Positions 8,576 to 16,060 of a stretch of 64,000 nt of DNA are shown here, in pieces. Each line of letters begins with the position of its first letter. Positions within the stretch are counted from its first letter, which is position 1. This DNA comes from CAG-390 sp003523225 (GTDB lineage Bacteria; Bacillota; Clostridia; Oscillospirales; CAG-272), in contig CABPZE010000006.1 in the NCBI GenBank assembly GCA_902461815.1, positions 1 through 64,000 of the forward strand. The letters run 5' to 3'. The notes below the pieces were generated by a model, which worked only from the letters and a program-made list of their open reading frames with translations, was not told the origin of the DNA and did no database searches. Made by a program: the position numbers and the translations under genes.

Positions 8576-9445
8576 ATGCAGCAGGCAATTATCGGAGTGC
8601 TTGTCGGTATCGGTCTGTATCTTGTGCTGATGGATCTGTTTAAGATCCCGTACAGCAAGACAAGCCAGGCCGTAGACAACATCTCCAAAAAACAGAAAAA
8701 CAAGGCCTCCTTCCTGGAGGTCAGACTGGAAGGACTCGCGAAATGGCTTTCGGGGTTCATCCGTATCAACGAATTCAAACGTGCCCAACTGGAAGCTGAT
8801 CTGAAAACGGCGCAGATGGATATCTCTCCGGAGATGTTCAAGGCCAATGCCATTGTAAAAGCCGCTATCGTCGGTGTATTTGCGATCCCAATGGCATTTA
8901 TCTTCCCGATCCTCGTCCCGGTGGTTCTGATCCTCGCCGTATTCCTTTACGGCAATGAGGTCAAATCCGTCGGAAAACGGATCAAGGTCAAGCGCCAGAA
9001 GATCGAGCACGAGCTTCCGAGACTCGTTTCCACCATTGAGAAAACCCTGAAACACAGCCGTGACGTTCTCTATATGCTGGATTCCTACAGAGATTCCGCA
9101 GGGCCGGAACTGAAGCACGAGCTGGATATCACGGTGGCGGATATGAAGTCCGGCAACTACGAAGGCGCGATCACAAGACTGGAAAGCCGCGTCGGATCCT
9201 CACAGATGTCCGATATCTGTCGTGGTCTCATCGGCATCCTTCGGGGTGACGATACCGAAATGTACTGGGCATCCCTGTCCCTGAAATTCAATGACGTACA
9301 GCGCCAGATGCTCCGGCTGGAAGCGCAGAAGGTTCCGAGAAAGGTTAACCGCCTTTCGATGTGCCTGCTTGTCTGCTTCCTCCTGACCTATATCGTGGTC
9401 ATCCTGGATCAGATCGTATCAAGCCTCGGCGTACTGTTCGGTTAA
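8576..9445 (+). CDS. TadC-like membrane protein (type II secretion F family)
   Basis: This 289-residue protein is the second platform component expected after TadB. There is an N-terminal membrane segment (about 4-22), a paired hydrophobic region at about 95-125, a helical cytoplasmic part containing PRLVSTIEKTLKHSRDVLYM, as in secretion-F domains, and a C-terminal membrane segment. A strong AAGGAGG precedes the ATG at 8576, 12 nt after the TadB-like stop. ATPase, TadB and TadC in a row, with a pilin-like gene next, is the typical order. Confidence 0.75.
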   Translation: MQQAIIGVLVGIGLYLVLMDLFKIPYSKTSQAVDNISKKQKNKASFLEVRLEGLAKWLSGFIRINEFKRAQLEADLKTAQMDISPEMFKANAIVKAAIVGVFAIPMAFIFPILVPVVLILAVFLYGNEVKSVGKRIKVKRQKIEHELPRLVSTIEKTLKHSRDVLYMLDSYRDSAGPELKHELDITVADMKSGNYEGAITRLESRVGSSQMSDICRGLIGILRGDDTEMYWASLSLKFNDVQRQMLRLEAQKVPRKVNRLSMCLLVCFLLTYIVVILDQIVSSLGVLFG

Positions 9446-9455
9446 GGAGGCGCAC

Positions 9456-9584
9456 ATGAAGAAATTACTGAAAAGCCGCAAAGGCGAAGGCTATATCGAT
9501 ATGTGCGTCGGCGTTGTCTGCTTCGTCATGGTGCTGGTCGTTGGTTATGACTATCTTGTGTACGACAAGAAGTCCGGCACCTAA
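9456..9584 (+). pseudogene. Truncated pilin-like gene (DUF4320/TadE-like N-terminus)
   Basis: The ATG at 9456, behind TTAAGGAGG, opens a 42-residue frame. Its first 29 residues, MKKLLKSRKGEGYID followed by a hydrophobic segment, look like the leader and membrane anchor of the small DUF4320/TadE-like pseudopilins that follow TadC in these clusters. The sequence then changes to an unrelated GYDYLVYDKKSGT tail and a stop. The normal protein would be about 130 residues or more, so most of the mature domain is lost at the deletion junction. Confidence 0.65.
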
Positions 9585-9771
9585 GGCATTAAATATTCAC
9601 GGGCTTCGTCATTCACATGTTTCACTTCTGATTAGTAAGAAGTACGACATCTTTGAAATATCTAAAAGAATTGGCCACAAGTCGATTAAGACAACTCAAG
9701 ACACATACGGACATCTTTTCACGGAAGTTCAGAAGAACATTGCCGATGATTTGAATGATATGAGGAGGTGA
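9583..9771 (+). pseudogene. Tyrosine recombinase (integrase), C-terminal fragment
   Basis: About 62 residues match the end of the catalytic domain of phage/ICE-type integrases: box II HGLRHSH, the IGHKS histidine box and the catalytic tyrosine in TQDTYGHLF, then a normal C-terminus. The N-terminal arm-binding domain, the core-binding domain and the first catalytic arginine are absent, and no start codon is plausible. Upstream sequence belongs to the truncated pilin-like gene. The fragment cannot be active alone. It fits the integrase of the guaA-inserted element. Confidence 0.85.
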
Positions 9772-9775
9772 AACC

Positions 9776-10132
9776 ATGCGCAACAATCAATATGTAAAAG
9801 ACGGTCAGGGTGCAGAAACCTATGACAGTCAGGGGAGGCTGAGAAACCGCACCATCGCATTTCGGGCATCCCCTGAAGAAGTCGGCCAGGTCGAGTATAT
9901 AATTTCTTTGACTGGTATGCTGAAGCAGGACTATTACATTACGAGGGCACTTGATCGCGATATCAATGTCACCGGTAACTGTAAGATCCATAAGGCTGTG
10001 TATGACAGGCTCGGAGAACTGATATCGGAGCTGAAGCGCATCGAGGCTGGCCGCTATATCAACCAGGAGCTTATGGATGACATCAAGCTTATCATCAAGG
10101 TCGTTGACGGATTGTACATAAAAAACGACTAA
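9776..10132 (+). CDS. MobC-like mobilisation/relaxosome accessory protein
   Basis: A 118-residue basic protein with the pattern RNRTIAFRASPEEVGQVE followed by a helix, resembling the ribbon-helix-helix N-terminus of MobC-type relaxosome proteins. These help the relaxase at an origin of transfer. A conserved-looking QDYYITRALDRDINVTGN stretch and a C-terminal helical part follow. GAGGAGGTG inside the end of the integrase fragment is its ribosome site, so the two genes were once an operon. No relaxase remains here, so the protein has no local partner. A transcriptional regulator of the same fold is an alternative. Confidence 0.65.
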   Translation: MRNNQYVKDGQGAETYDSQGRLRNRTIAFRASPEEVGQVEYIISLTGMLKQDYYITRALDRDINVTGNCKIHKAVYDRLGELISELKRIEAGRYINQELMDDIKLIIKVVDGLYIKND

Positions 10133-10148
10133 GCAAGCCAACAAATAG

Positions 10149-10171
10149 CCGTGGGGTGTACTGCTCCACGG
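10149..10171 (+). terminator. Hairpin after the MobC-like gene
   Basis: CCGTGG (10149-10154) pairs with CCACGG (10166-10171) around an 11-nt loop, extended by A-T and G-T pairs, and is followed by a pyrimidine-rich TTATCTTCTT stretch. Confidence 0.55.
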
Positions 10172-10197
10172 TTATCTTCTTCAGGGGATTTTCTGTT

Positions 10198-10212
10198 GGT
10201 TGCACGGTTGCA
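10198..10212. repeat. Right-end tandem GGTTGCA repeats
   Basis: Two direct copies at 10198-10204 and 10206-10212 match the repeats clustered at the left end, with a TGCAAC at 10351-10356. No gene is apparent in 10133-10675; this stretch holds the element's right arm, the attR-like repeat and the terminator at 10570-10614. Confidence 0.5.
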
Positions 10213-10471
10213 CGGCAAAAAAGCCACACGATACCTTTAGTGAGCAAATTGACGATTAAAAGCTGCTGCCAATGCCGGAAGAATCTTGAGCTGAATTTTG
10301 AGTTTTGTGGCTCTTGAGATCAGTTACGTTCGACCCGGTTTCAAAAGTCGTGCAACAAAAATCTGCGACAAAAAGTGATAAACGGTATGGAATAGGCGGA
10401 AAACACGTAAGAATAAGGCTGAAAACGGGTTAAAACTAAGCATTTGGAGGTGGACTTACAAAACCGGGGAA

Positions 10472-10483
10472 GAGTGGGAATAA
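10472..10483. repeat. attR-like direct repeat
   Basis: An exact copy of the 12-bp guaA 3'-end core GAGTGGGAATAA. Sequence to the right of it should be the original DNA downstream of guaA before insertion. Confidence 0.8.
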
Positions 10484-10569
10484 TTGAGTAGTAGTCTGTA
10501 GCATCTTCCGCTCTGTAACCGGCGATCGGAATTGACCCTAAACGTGCTACAAAACATGATAATTACAAA

Positions 10570-10614
10570 ACGTACCGCTCCGGGTCGCATTTTGTACGAG
10601 CCGGAGCGGTACGT
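10570..10614. terminator. 14-bp hairpin, probable original guaA terminator
   Basis: ACGTACCGCTCCGG (10570-10583) pairs perfectly with 10601-10614 around a 17-nt loop; TTTT follows on the minus strand and an AT-rich stretch on the plus strand. It serves the minus-strand TSUP gene. Removing the element would place it about 90 nt after guaA, so it probably served both converging genes. Confidence 0.75.
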
Positions 10615-10675
10615 TAATTATTTAGTCGTTTTCTGTATACTTCTTTTTTTCATAGCCGCTGGGCGTTTTTATAGC

Positions 10676-11455
10676 TTATTTTGCGATCTTTGAAAACACA
10701 AAGATGGTTATTCCGAGCAGGACAAGCACGATTCCGGTGGCGCGATTAAGGGTCTTCGGTTCGGCTTTGTTGGCAAACAGCGCGGCAATGCGCGCCCAGA
10801 GCAGGGTAAAGCAGACGCACAGAATAAGAACCGTCCAGTCCGGCGCTCCTCCGATGGCAAAATGGGAGACGGCTCCGGTAAGCGCGGTAAAGGTCATAAT
10901 AAACACGCTCGTGCCGACGGCGGTTTTCAGCTCGTAGCCGAGGACGCTGGTGAGTATCAGCAGCATCATCATTCCGCCGCCCGCTCCGACAAAGCCGCAT
11001 ATGAAGCCTATCACCGTTCCGCAAATGACCGATTGCACCGCGCGCTTTTTGGCGGACGCCGCCTGCATTGTCTCCTTTGTCGTCATGACCGGCTTTACAA
11101 TGAACTTGACGCCGAGCAGAAACGTCATGAACACCGAGAAATTTCCCATTGCAGTTGACGGTACGAGCTTTGAAACAAAGCTGCCCACTACGGTAAAGAC
11201 CAGTACGGTCGCCATCATTATCAGCCCGTTGCGGATGTCGAGGTTTTTGTTTTTGCCGTATGTGTAGGCGGACACCGCGCTTGCCAGTACGTCGCTTGCA
11301 AGCGCAATGCCTACAGCCATATAAGGATCAATGCCAAGGAATGTAACAAGCATCGGGGTTATGACCGCCGCGGCGCTCATGCCGGCAAAGCCGGTGCCGA
11401 GTCCCGCGCCCATTCCTGCGAAAAATGTTACAAGAACTGTTTTCAGAATTTCCAT
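10676..11455 (-). CDS. TSUP (TauE/SafE) family membrane transporter
   Basis: A 259-residue protein of the sulfite exporter TauE/SafE family, thought to move sulfur-containing or organic anions across the membrane. Two homologous halves of about four hydrophobic segments are visible, each beginning with the glycine-rich family pattern (AGMGAGLGTGFAG at about 14-26 and CGFVGAGGGMMMLLIL near 150). Length and layout are standard. The start codon follows the marR-family stop by one base (TGATATG), so the two genes form one transcription unit and the regulator probably controls the exporter. Substrate cannot be told from sequence. Confidence 0.88.
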   Translation of the reverse strand: MEILKTVLVTFFAGMGAGLGTGFAGMSAAAVITPMLVTFLGIDPYMAVGIALASDVLASAVSAYTYGKNKNLDIRNGLIMMATVLVFTVVGSFVSKLVPSTAMGNFSVFMTFLLGVKFIVKPVMTTKETMQAASAKKRAVQSVICGTVIGFICGFVGAGGGMMMLLILTSVLGYELKTAVGTSVFIMTFTALTGAVSHFAIGGAPDWTVLILCVCFTLLWARIAALFANKAEPKTLNRATGIVLVLLGITIFVFSKIAK

Positions 11456-11456
11456 A

Positions 11457-11906
11457 TCAATTGTTTTTCCTCTTTTTTTCCTTGACCTTATCTATATTTC
11501 TACCGCACGCTTCAATTACTCCGGTAAAACGGTCTATATCTTCTTTGTCCACGCCGTCAAGAATAATATCATAGAATTCCCGCTGCAAACGCCGCCCCTC
11601 CTCGATGATAGGCTGCGCCCGCTCTGTGCAGGTGAGTATAATACAGCGGCGGTTGCCGTCCATCGGATGACGTTCAAGATATCCATCGTTCACCAGCTTA
11701 TCTACATATAAAGAGACAAGGTTGGGGCGTATTCCCCGGTAGCGTATTATGTCGCGGGCTGTGGGGTATTCGGGATGGTTGGCAATAAACATAAGAATGT
11801 CAAATCCGGTCTGCGGAATATTCATTTCGCGGCAAAAGGGGCTGCACATCTCGCCGTAGCCCTCAATGATATTGTGCAGCGTAGGAAGCAGACTTATCCG
11901 GTCCAT
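11457..11906 (-). CDS. MarR-family transcriptional regulator
   Basis: A 149-residue winged-helix DNA-binding protein. The helix-turn-helix region lies around residues 50-85 (TARDIIRYRGIRPNLVSLYVDKLVNDGYLER) and is followed by the wing containing DGNRRCIILT, as in MarR proteins, with flanking dimerisation helices. The ATG at 11906 is preferred over an in-frame TTG four codons upstream because GAGGTG sits just before it. It is immediately upstream of, and cotranscribed with, the TSUP exporter, the usual arrangement for a ligand-responsive repressor of an efflux gene. The effector is unknown. Confidence 0.85.
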   Translation of the reverse strand: MDRISLLPTLHNIIEGYGEMCSPFCREMNIPQTGFDILMFIANHPEYPTARDIIRYRGIRPNLVSLYVDKLVNDGYLERHPMDGNRRCIILTCTERAQPIIEEGRRLQREFYDIILDGVDKEDIDRFTGVIEACGRNIDKVKEKKRKNN

Positions 11907-11951
11907 ATCGCACCTCAAACTTCAAAAAATGAATTATCACGATTTTGAACA

Positions 11952-11980
11952 ATTATATCACAACGGATATCAGTTTTCAA
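11952..11980 (-). promoter_or_regulatory. Sigma-A promoter for the marR-TSUP operon
   Basis: On the minus strand, TTGAAA (11975-11980), a 17-nt spacer and TATAAT (11952-11957), about 45 nt upstream of the start. No clear inverted repeat for the regulator could be settled by eye. Confidence 0.75.
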
Positions 11981-12038
11981 TGTACCGTTTATGAATTTTC
12001 GGTATGAATTGTAATAACAGCATTCATTATTGCGTGAC

Positions 12039-12073
12039 AAAAAACAGCCGTCGGGAGCTTTGCGGCTTCCGAC
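12039..12073 (-). terminator. Rho-independent terminator after the YdcF-like gene
   Basis: A 9-bp stem (12050-12058 with 12065-12073, one G-T pair) with a 6-nt loop is followed on the minus strand by a run of T residues (12039-12044 complement). Confidence 0.8.
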
Positions 12074-12138
12074 AGCCAAACAGATTTTTATAGAGCGGCA
12101 GATCTGCCGTGTCAGGGCAGGGGACACGAAAAGGAGCG

Positions 12139-12918
12139 TCACGCTCCGAGCAGCCATAGCCTGATAACGGCGGCGCATTCTCGAAGAAAGCTCACGGGTA
12201 TGCTGTACCATGCGATGCCGGAATGAACGTGCGTGCAGTCAAGCCCCAATGCCTGTGCGGTCATTGACGCGCGATAGATGTGGTAGTTGCTCGTTATCAC
12301 AGTCACGCGGTAAGCTCCGCTTAATTTCTCATCAAGTATCGCCTTTGAGTTGGCAAGATTGGTGTGGGTCGAGTCTGAGGCTTCCTCCCGGATTATCCTG
12401 CTTGCGGGTATACCCCTTTCGGTCAGGTATCTTTCCATTGCAAGCGCCTCGGTTATATCCTCGTCCGCTCCTTGCCCGCCGGATACCACGACCACAGCCT
12501 CCGGGTTTTTTCCGCAATAGCTTACAGCCGCATCAAGGCGGCGCGCAAGCTGTGAGCTGACCTGCTCCCCGCGCAAGCCCGCGCCAAGCACGATAACGGC
12601 ATCCTCCCTGTAATCGGCGGTGTCGTTCTGCCCGTAGACCGTAATGAAGGTCAGCAGCGCGGCAAGCATCAAAAAAGCGGCGGCAAAGCAGGCAGACAAC
12701 CACTTTATTTTCTTTATCCGGTTGAAAAACGCACCGATCCCGGCAAGCACCGCTCCGAGCAGCGCCGTGAATATGATCCCGGCGTTGAAGTTTACAATAA
12801 ACGCCATCGCGGTGGCGTCCGCGATCAGCAGCACTCCCGCGACAGCCGCCGTTACCCTCAGAACGGCTGACGGGCTGATCCTGTGCGCCTTGCGGCGGGA
12901 ATTATTTTTTTTCAGCAT
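12139..12918 (-). CDS. YdcF/SanA-like membrane protein (DUF218)
   Basis: A 259-residue protein with a membrane-anchored N-terminal half of three hydrophobic segments (about 18-40, 44-65, 72-96) and a C-terminal DUF218 domain. The domain begins DAVIVLGAGLRGEQVSSQL, then has VVVSGGQGADEDITEA, a SDSTHTNLANS stretch and VITSNYHIYRA. Members of this family (SanA, ElyC, YdcF) act in envelope integrity or bind nucleotides; the exact reaction is unsettled. It overlaps the upstream membrane protein gene by 17 nt, which suggests coupling. Confidence 0.85.
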   Translation of the reverse strand: MLKKNNSRRKAHRISPSAVLRVTAAVAGVLLIADATAMAFIVNFNAGIIFTALLGAVLAGIGAFFNRIKKIKWLSACFAAAFLMLAALLTFITVYGQNDTADYREDAVIVLGAGLRGEQVSSQLARRLDAAVSYCGKNPEAVVVVSGGQGADEDITEALAMERYLTERGIPASRIIREEASDSTHTNLANSKAILDEKLSGAYRVTVITSNYHIYRASMTAQALGLDCTHVHSGIAWYSIPVSFLRECAAVIRLWLLGA

Positions 12919-13336
12919 TATTAAACTGGGAGCGGTAGTTCTTTTCTTCCGTTATCGTCCGGCGCACGTGCCTGCCGACAAGAACGTAAATCAGCATGGC
13001 GACAAGATAGATCATGAGAGCCACGCAGAAGCCTACAAGACGATTGCGGCTTTCCATATCTGCGGGCAGCAGGACGCAGAAGTATATTCCCGCCATAGTT
13101 GCCGCGCAGTGCAAAGGATATCCAAGCCCCCGCGGCAGGCTTTTGGATGTAAGGCAGGTATTTGCAATTGCAAAAAAGATGCAGAAGGGAAGAAGCAGGA
13201 AGATGCGCTTGGCTGAAAGCAGTGCGCCGCCCTCCTCGTTTGAGTACATTGCCCAGATCAGGAAGCTGTAAGCACCTGCCGCAACGGTGTAGTATGCCGC
13301 CGCATGAGACAGAGTTCTGAGTATTGTTTTTTTCAT
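12902..13336 (-). CDS. Four-helix membrane protein
   Basis: A 144-residue protein with four hydrophobic segments at about residues 12-32, 42-60, 76-92 and 100-122, then a basic, charged C-terminal tail. Its size and layout recall DUF3021-type proteins, but I see no diagnostic motif. The ATG at 13336 follows AGGAAC at suitable spacing. It ends inside the start of the YdcF-like gene, so both are read from one message. Function unknown. Confidence 0.65.
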   Translation of the reverse strand: MKKTILRTLSHAAAYYTVAAGAYSFLIWAMYSNEEGGALLSAKRIFLLLPFCIFFAIANTCLTSKSLPRGLGYPLHCAATMAGIYFCVLLPADMESRNRLVGFCVALMIYLVAMLIYVLVGRHVRRTITEEKNYRSQFNNAEKK

Positions 13337-13441
13337 TTTGTTCCTGTTTTTTCACAGCGCCGTGGCGCTTTTTTTGTTACTTATTTACTTTACCACATTA
13401 CGGGATATTTTGCAAGAGGAATTAAGTAAATAATTTATATA

Positions 13442-14503
13442 TTAATCCGGAGTTTCGGGATACAGACAGTGTACCTTTGAGACACGCTCTCCGCTTGATT
13501 TGTCCGAAAATGTGGGTGCGCGCCTTCCTGAGAGAAAGGCGGTCAGCGCGTACATATCCACCCATATCTGATTGTTTCCGTCCTTTTGCTCGGGCTTGAA
13601 GATTATCTGAAGCCCTACGTGCAGGTGCGGGGTGTCGATGTTGTTTTTGTCCTCCTTTGTGCTGTATCCCGTCATGCCGAGATATCCTATGACCTCTCCG
13701 GCGTCAACTATTTTGCCCTCGTATATGTCGCAGTAGGGATGCCCGCGTCGCAGGTGAGCGTAATAGTAATATCTTTTGCCGTCAAAGGAGCGTATTCCTA
13801 TACGCCAGCCGCCGTACACATTCCAGCCGCAGCATTCCACGTATCCGCTCTCCGTGGCTATGATCGGTGTGCCGACGCTGCCCATCATGTCGTGACCGAG
13901 ATGCCGGCGGCGATAGCCGAAGGAGCGGGACGCGCCGAAGTCGTCGTAATCCTGATACCAGTAGCCTGCCGCGATCGGAGAAAACGCGCGTATGCCGTAA
14001 AAGCTCTCCGTTGTCTCGCTGCCGTCGTCGGCGAGCTTTACCTCGGTGTAGTCTCCGAGCATCCCGCCAAGCACCGCTTCGTATGCCTCGGAGTAATAAT
14101 CGTACAGCTTTTCGTTGCCGCTGGCGGTGCGCGGGTCTGAGGTAAGTATCTTTTCGGCAAGGGCGGTCAGCTTTTTTTCGGAAAATCCGTCAAAGCTGCC
14201 TCCGGTTTTTGCCGCCCATGCCGCCAGCAGCTCCACCCAGCCTATGTGCCGGTCGGTTCCATGGGTCTTTATATCGTAATCGGACGCGGCGCGCAGCGCG
14301 GCGACAGTTGGGGTGAAATCTATGTATTTTATATTCCCCTCGGCGTAAATGCAGTTTCCCTCATCGCCCGCCGGAGCGGATACGTCAAGGTATGCCGTTA
14401 TAGCCCCGTCGCTGCCCTTGCACTTATCCGACGCCGGGACTCCGGCAAGATTCAGCCCGAGACAGATTACGGCTGCCAGCAAAATACATATACGTTGCTT
14501 CAA
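13442..14503 (-). CDS. Secreted M23-family metallopeptidase
   Basis: A predicted cell-wall endopeptidase of the lysostaphin/LytM type acting outside the membrane. The 353-residue protein has an N-terminal hydrophobic signal (residues 2-22), a roughly 170-residue region without recognised motif, and a C-terminal M23 domain. The zinc motifs are HLGHDMMG, where His and Asp bind metal, then the YYYYAHLRRG histidine and PHLHVGLQ. The TTG at 14503 is chosen because GGGAGGT lies 8 nt upstream and the signal peptide starts there. Context with sporulation genes allows a role in spore-wall remodelling, but this is inference. Confidence 0.85.
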   Translation of the reverse strand: MKQRICILLAAVICLGLNLAGVPASDKCKGSDGAITAYLDVSAPAGDEGNCIYAEGNIKYIDFTPTVAALRAASDYDIKTHGTDRHIGWVELLAAWAAKTGGSFDGFSEKKLTALAEKILTSDPRTASGNEKLYDYYSEAYEAVLGGMLGDYTEVKLADDGSETTESFYGIRAFSPIAAGYWYQDYDDFGASRSFGYRRRHLGHDMMGSVGTPIIATESGYVECCGWNVYGGWRIGIRSFDGKRYYYYAHLRRGHPYCDIYEGKIVDAGEVIGYLGMTGYSTKEDKNNIDTPHLHVGLQIIFKPEQKDGNNQIWVDMYALTAFLSGRRAPTFSDKSSGERVSKVHCLYPETPD

Positions 14504-14591
14504 GGCTGCTACCTCCCATAAATATTTACTGAAATATATGCCGCAGTCTGAATAAAAATGATGAATATTCAAAGAAATATTCATATCGGTG

Positions 14592-14619
14592 TTGACTTTT
14601 ATGATTTTAGAAGTATAAT
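14592..14619 (+). promoter_or_regulatory. Sigma-A promoter for the nusB-recN run
   Basis: TTGACT (14592-14597), a 16-nt spacer and TATAAT (14614-14619), about 57 nt upstream of nusB. A second TATAAT lies at 14625-14630. Confidence 0.75.
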
Positions 14620-14675
14620 ATTAGTATAATGGTGCGGAATGTTTATTTTGGCTTTTCCGCCCTGAAAGGAACGAC

Positions 14676-15086
14676 ATGACAAGACGAGAAGCAAGAGAAT
14701 ACGCCATCGGGCTTTTGTTTGAGTACAGTTTTCGCACCGCTGAGGACGCAGGGGAGATCTACAGCTCCGCCGTTGAGGTGCGTGAGATCCCGGAGGACGA
14801 CTTCGTGAGAAGCCTTTATACCGGAGTGATAGACAACCTTGAAGCCGTTGACGCGGCAATTTCGGCGAACCTGCACGGATGGAAGCCGGAAAGAATTTCG
14901 GGCGTTTCCCGCGCGATACTGCGCCTTGGCGTGTATGAGATACTGTTTTGCGATACGCCCGACGAATCGGCTGTCAACGAGGCTATTGAGCTTGTGAAGA
15001 AGTATGACGACGAAAAGGCGCGTCCGTTTGTGAACGGTGTGCTTAACGCCGTGATGAAGGGTAAGGGCACGGAGGCATCCGTGTAA
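14676..15086 (+). CDS. nusB: Transcription antitermination factor NusB
   Basis: An RNA-binding all-helical protein that with NusE/S10 assembles antitermination complexes on rRNA boxA. The 136-residue length and pattern are typical: N-terminal TRREAREYAIGLLFEYSF, central VDAAISANL, and C-terminal DESAVNEAIELVKKYDDEKARPFVNGVLNAV with the conserved Asn/Glu and FVNG. GAAAGGAAC precedes the ATG. It is the first gene of a long plus-strand run through recN and overlaps the next start by one base (TAATG). Confidence 0.95.
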   Translation: MTRREAREYAIGLLFEYSFRTAEDAGEIYSSAVEVREIPEDDFVRSLYTGVIDNLEAVDAAISANLHGWKPERISGVSRAILRLGVYEILFCDTPDESAVNEAIELVKKYDDEKARPFVNGVLNAVMKGKGTEASV

Positions 15087-16060
15087 TGCTGTTCTGCGGA
15101 GTCGATACCAGCAATTATACCACCTCTCTTGCGCTGTGTGATGGGGAAGGCAGGATAATTGCCAACTTCAAGGAGCCGCTTCCGGTAAAGCCGGGCGAGT
15201 GCGGTCTGCGTCAGTCTGACGCGGTGTTCGCGCACACAAGGAATCTTCCATCTGTTACGTCGCGTCTGCGGGGTCTGCTTTCCTCGGCGGAGTATGGCGG
15301 TGAGAGGATCGCGGCATACGGCGTTTCCGCAACGCCGCGCGACGCCGAGGGGTCGTATATGCCCTGCTTTCTTACCGGGGTCGCGGCGGCGTCCGCGATG
15401 GCGGATTCTTCGGGTGTTCCGCTTTACCGCTTTTCGCATCAGAACGGTCATATAATGGCGGCGCTTTATTCCTCCGGCTCGGAGGAGCTTATTGAATCCG
15501 GAGAGCACATTGCCTTTCACGTTTCCGGCGGCACTACCGAGGCGCTTCTTGTCGAGCCGGGCGGCGCACAGGGCGCGCCTTTTTCGGTTCGCATTATCGG
15601 AGGTACGCATGACCTCAACGCCGGTCAGGCTGTCGACCGCACAGGAGTGATGCTTGGCTGCAAGTTTCCATGCGGTCCGGCTCTTGAGGCACTTGCGGCG
15701 CAGTCGGAAAGGACCTTCACATTTGCACGCGTTCCGGTAAAGGACGGCTGGTGCAATCTTTCCGGAGTGCAGAATCTGACCGGAAAGCTGTTTGCGGACG
15801 GTACTCCGGCATGCGATATCTCCGCTTATCTTTTTGATTATCTTGCGGCTGTGTTTGCCGGGATGGCACGTCAGCTTCGCGGCACTTACGGTGGACTGCC
15901 GATAGTCTGGGCGGGCGGAGTGATGAGCAACCGCCGCATACGCGCGCAGCTTGAGCAGCTTGGCGACTGCCGTTTTGCCGAACCTGCTTTTTCCGCAGAT
16001 AATGCCGCCGGAACGGCTCTGCTTTGCCGCAGACGCTATATTTCTGAATGCAATGAATAA
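15086..16060 (+). CDS. TsaD/Kae1-like (peptidase M22 family) paralogue
   Basis: A 324-residue ASKHA-fold protein related to TsaD, which transfers threonylcarbamoyl to tRNA A37. It shows the N-terminal phosphate loop GVDTSNYTTSLAL, the metal-binding HxxxH at His118/His122 (SHQNGHIMA), HVSGGTTEALL and the late GGVMSNRRIR loop. The order nusB - M22-like - xseA recurs in clostridia, where a separate canonical tsaD usually exists, so this is called a paralogue rather than tsaD. Length matches TsaD (about 335). Whether it acts on tRNA is not shown. Confidence 0.8.
   Translation: MLFCGVDTSNYTTSLALCDGEGRIIANFKEPLPVKPGECGLRQSDAVFAHTRNLPSVTSRLRGLLSSAEYGGERIAAYGVSATPRDAEGSYMPCFLTGVAAASAMADSSGVPLYRFSHQNGHIMAALYSSGSEELIESGEHIAFHVSGGTTEALLVEPGGAQGAPFSVRIIGGTHDLNAGQAVDRTGVMLGCKFPCGPALEALAAQSERTFTFARVPVKDGWCNLSGVQNLTGKLFADGTPACDISAYLFDYLAAVFAGMARQLRGTYGGLPIVWAGGVMSNRRIRAQLEQLGDCRFAEPAFSADNAAGTALLCRRRYISECNE

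Larger units (their letters stand above)
5017..10483. mobile_element. Remnant integrative element inserted in guaA
   Basis: This stretch of about 5.4 kb lies between identical 12-bp repeats. It carries mobile-element genes absent from the flanking housekeeping DNA: a Tad/CpaF-like ATPase operon, a truncated pilin-like gene, the C-terminal third of a tyrosine recombinase and a MobC-like protein. Relaxase, coupling protein and most of the integrase are missing, so it is a deletion derivative of a larger integrative conjugative or mobilisable element. Without a full recombinase it should be unable to move by itself. Host genes guaA and the TSUP exporter lie directly outside. Confidence 0.8.

Noticed and set aside
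9514..9771. An 85-residue open frame as an intact small recombinase
   Set aside because: Its first third is an out-of-frame reading of the pilin-like gene; only the part after 9583 matches recombinases.
11915..12211. A 98-residue minus-strand frame upstream of marR
   Set aside because: It overlaps the terminator of the YdcF-like gene and the marR promoter and has no ribosome site.
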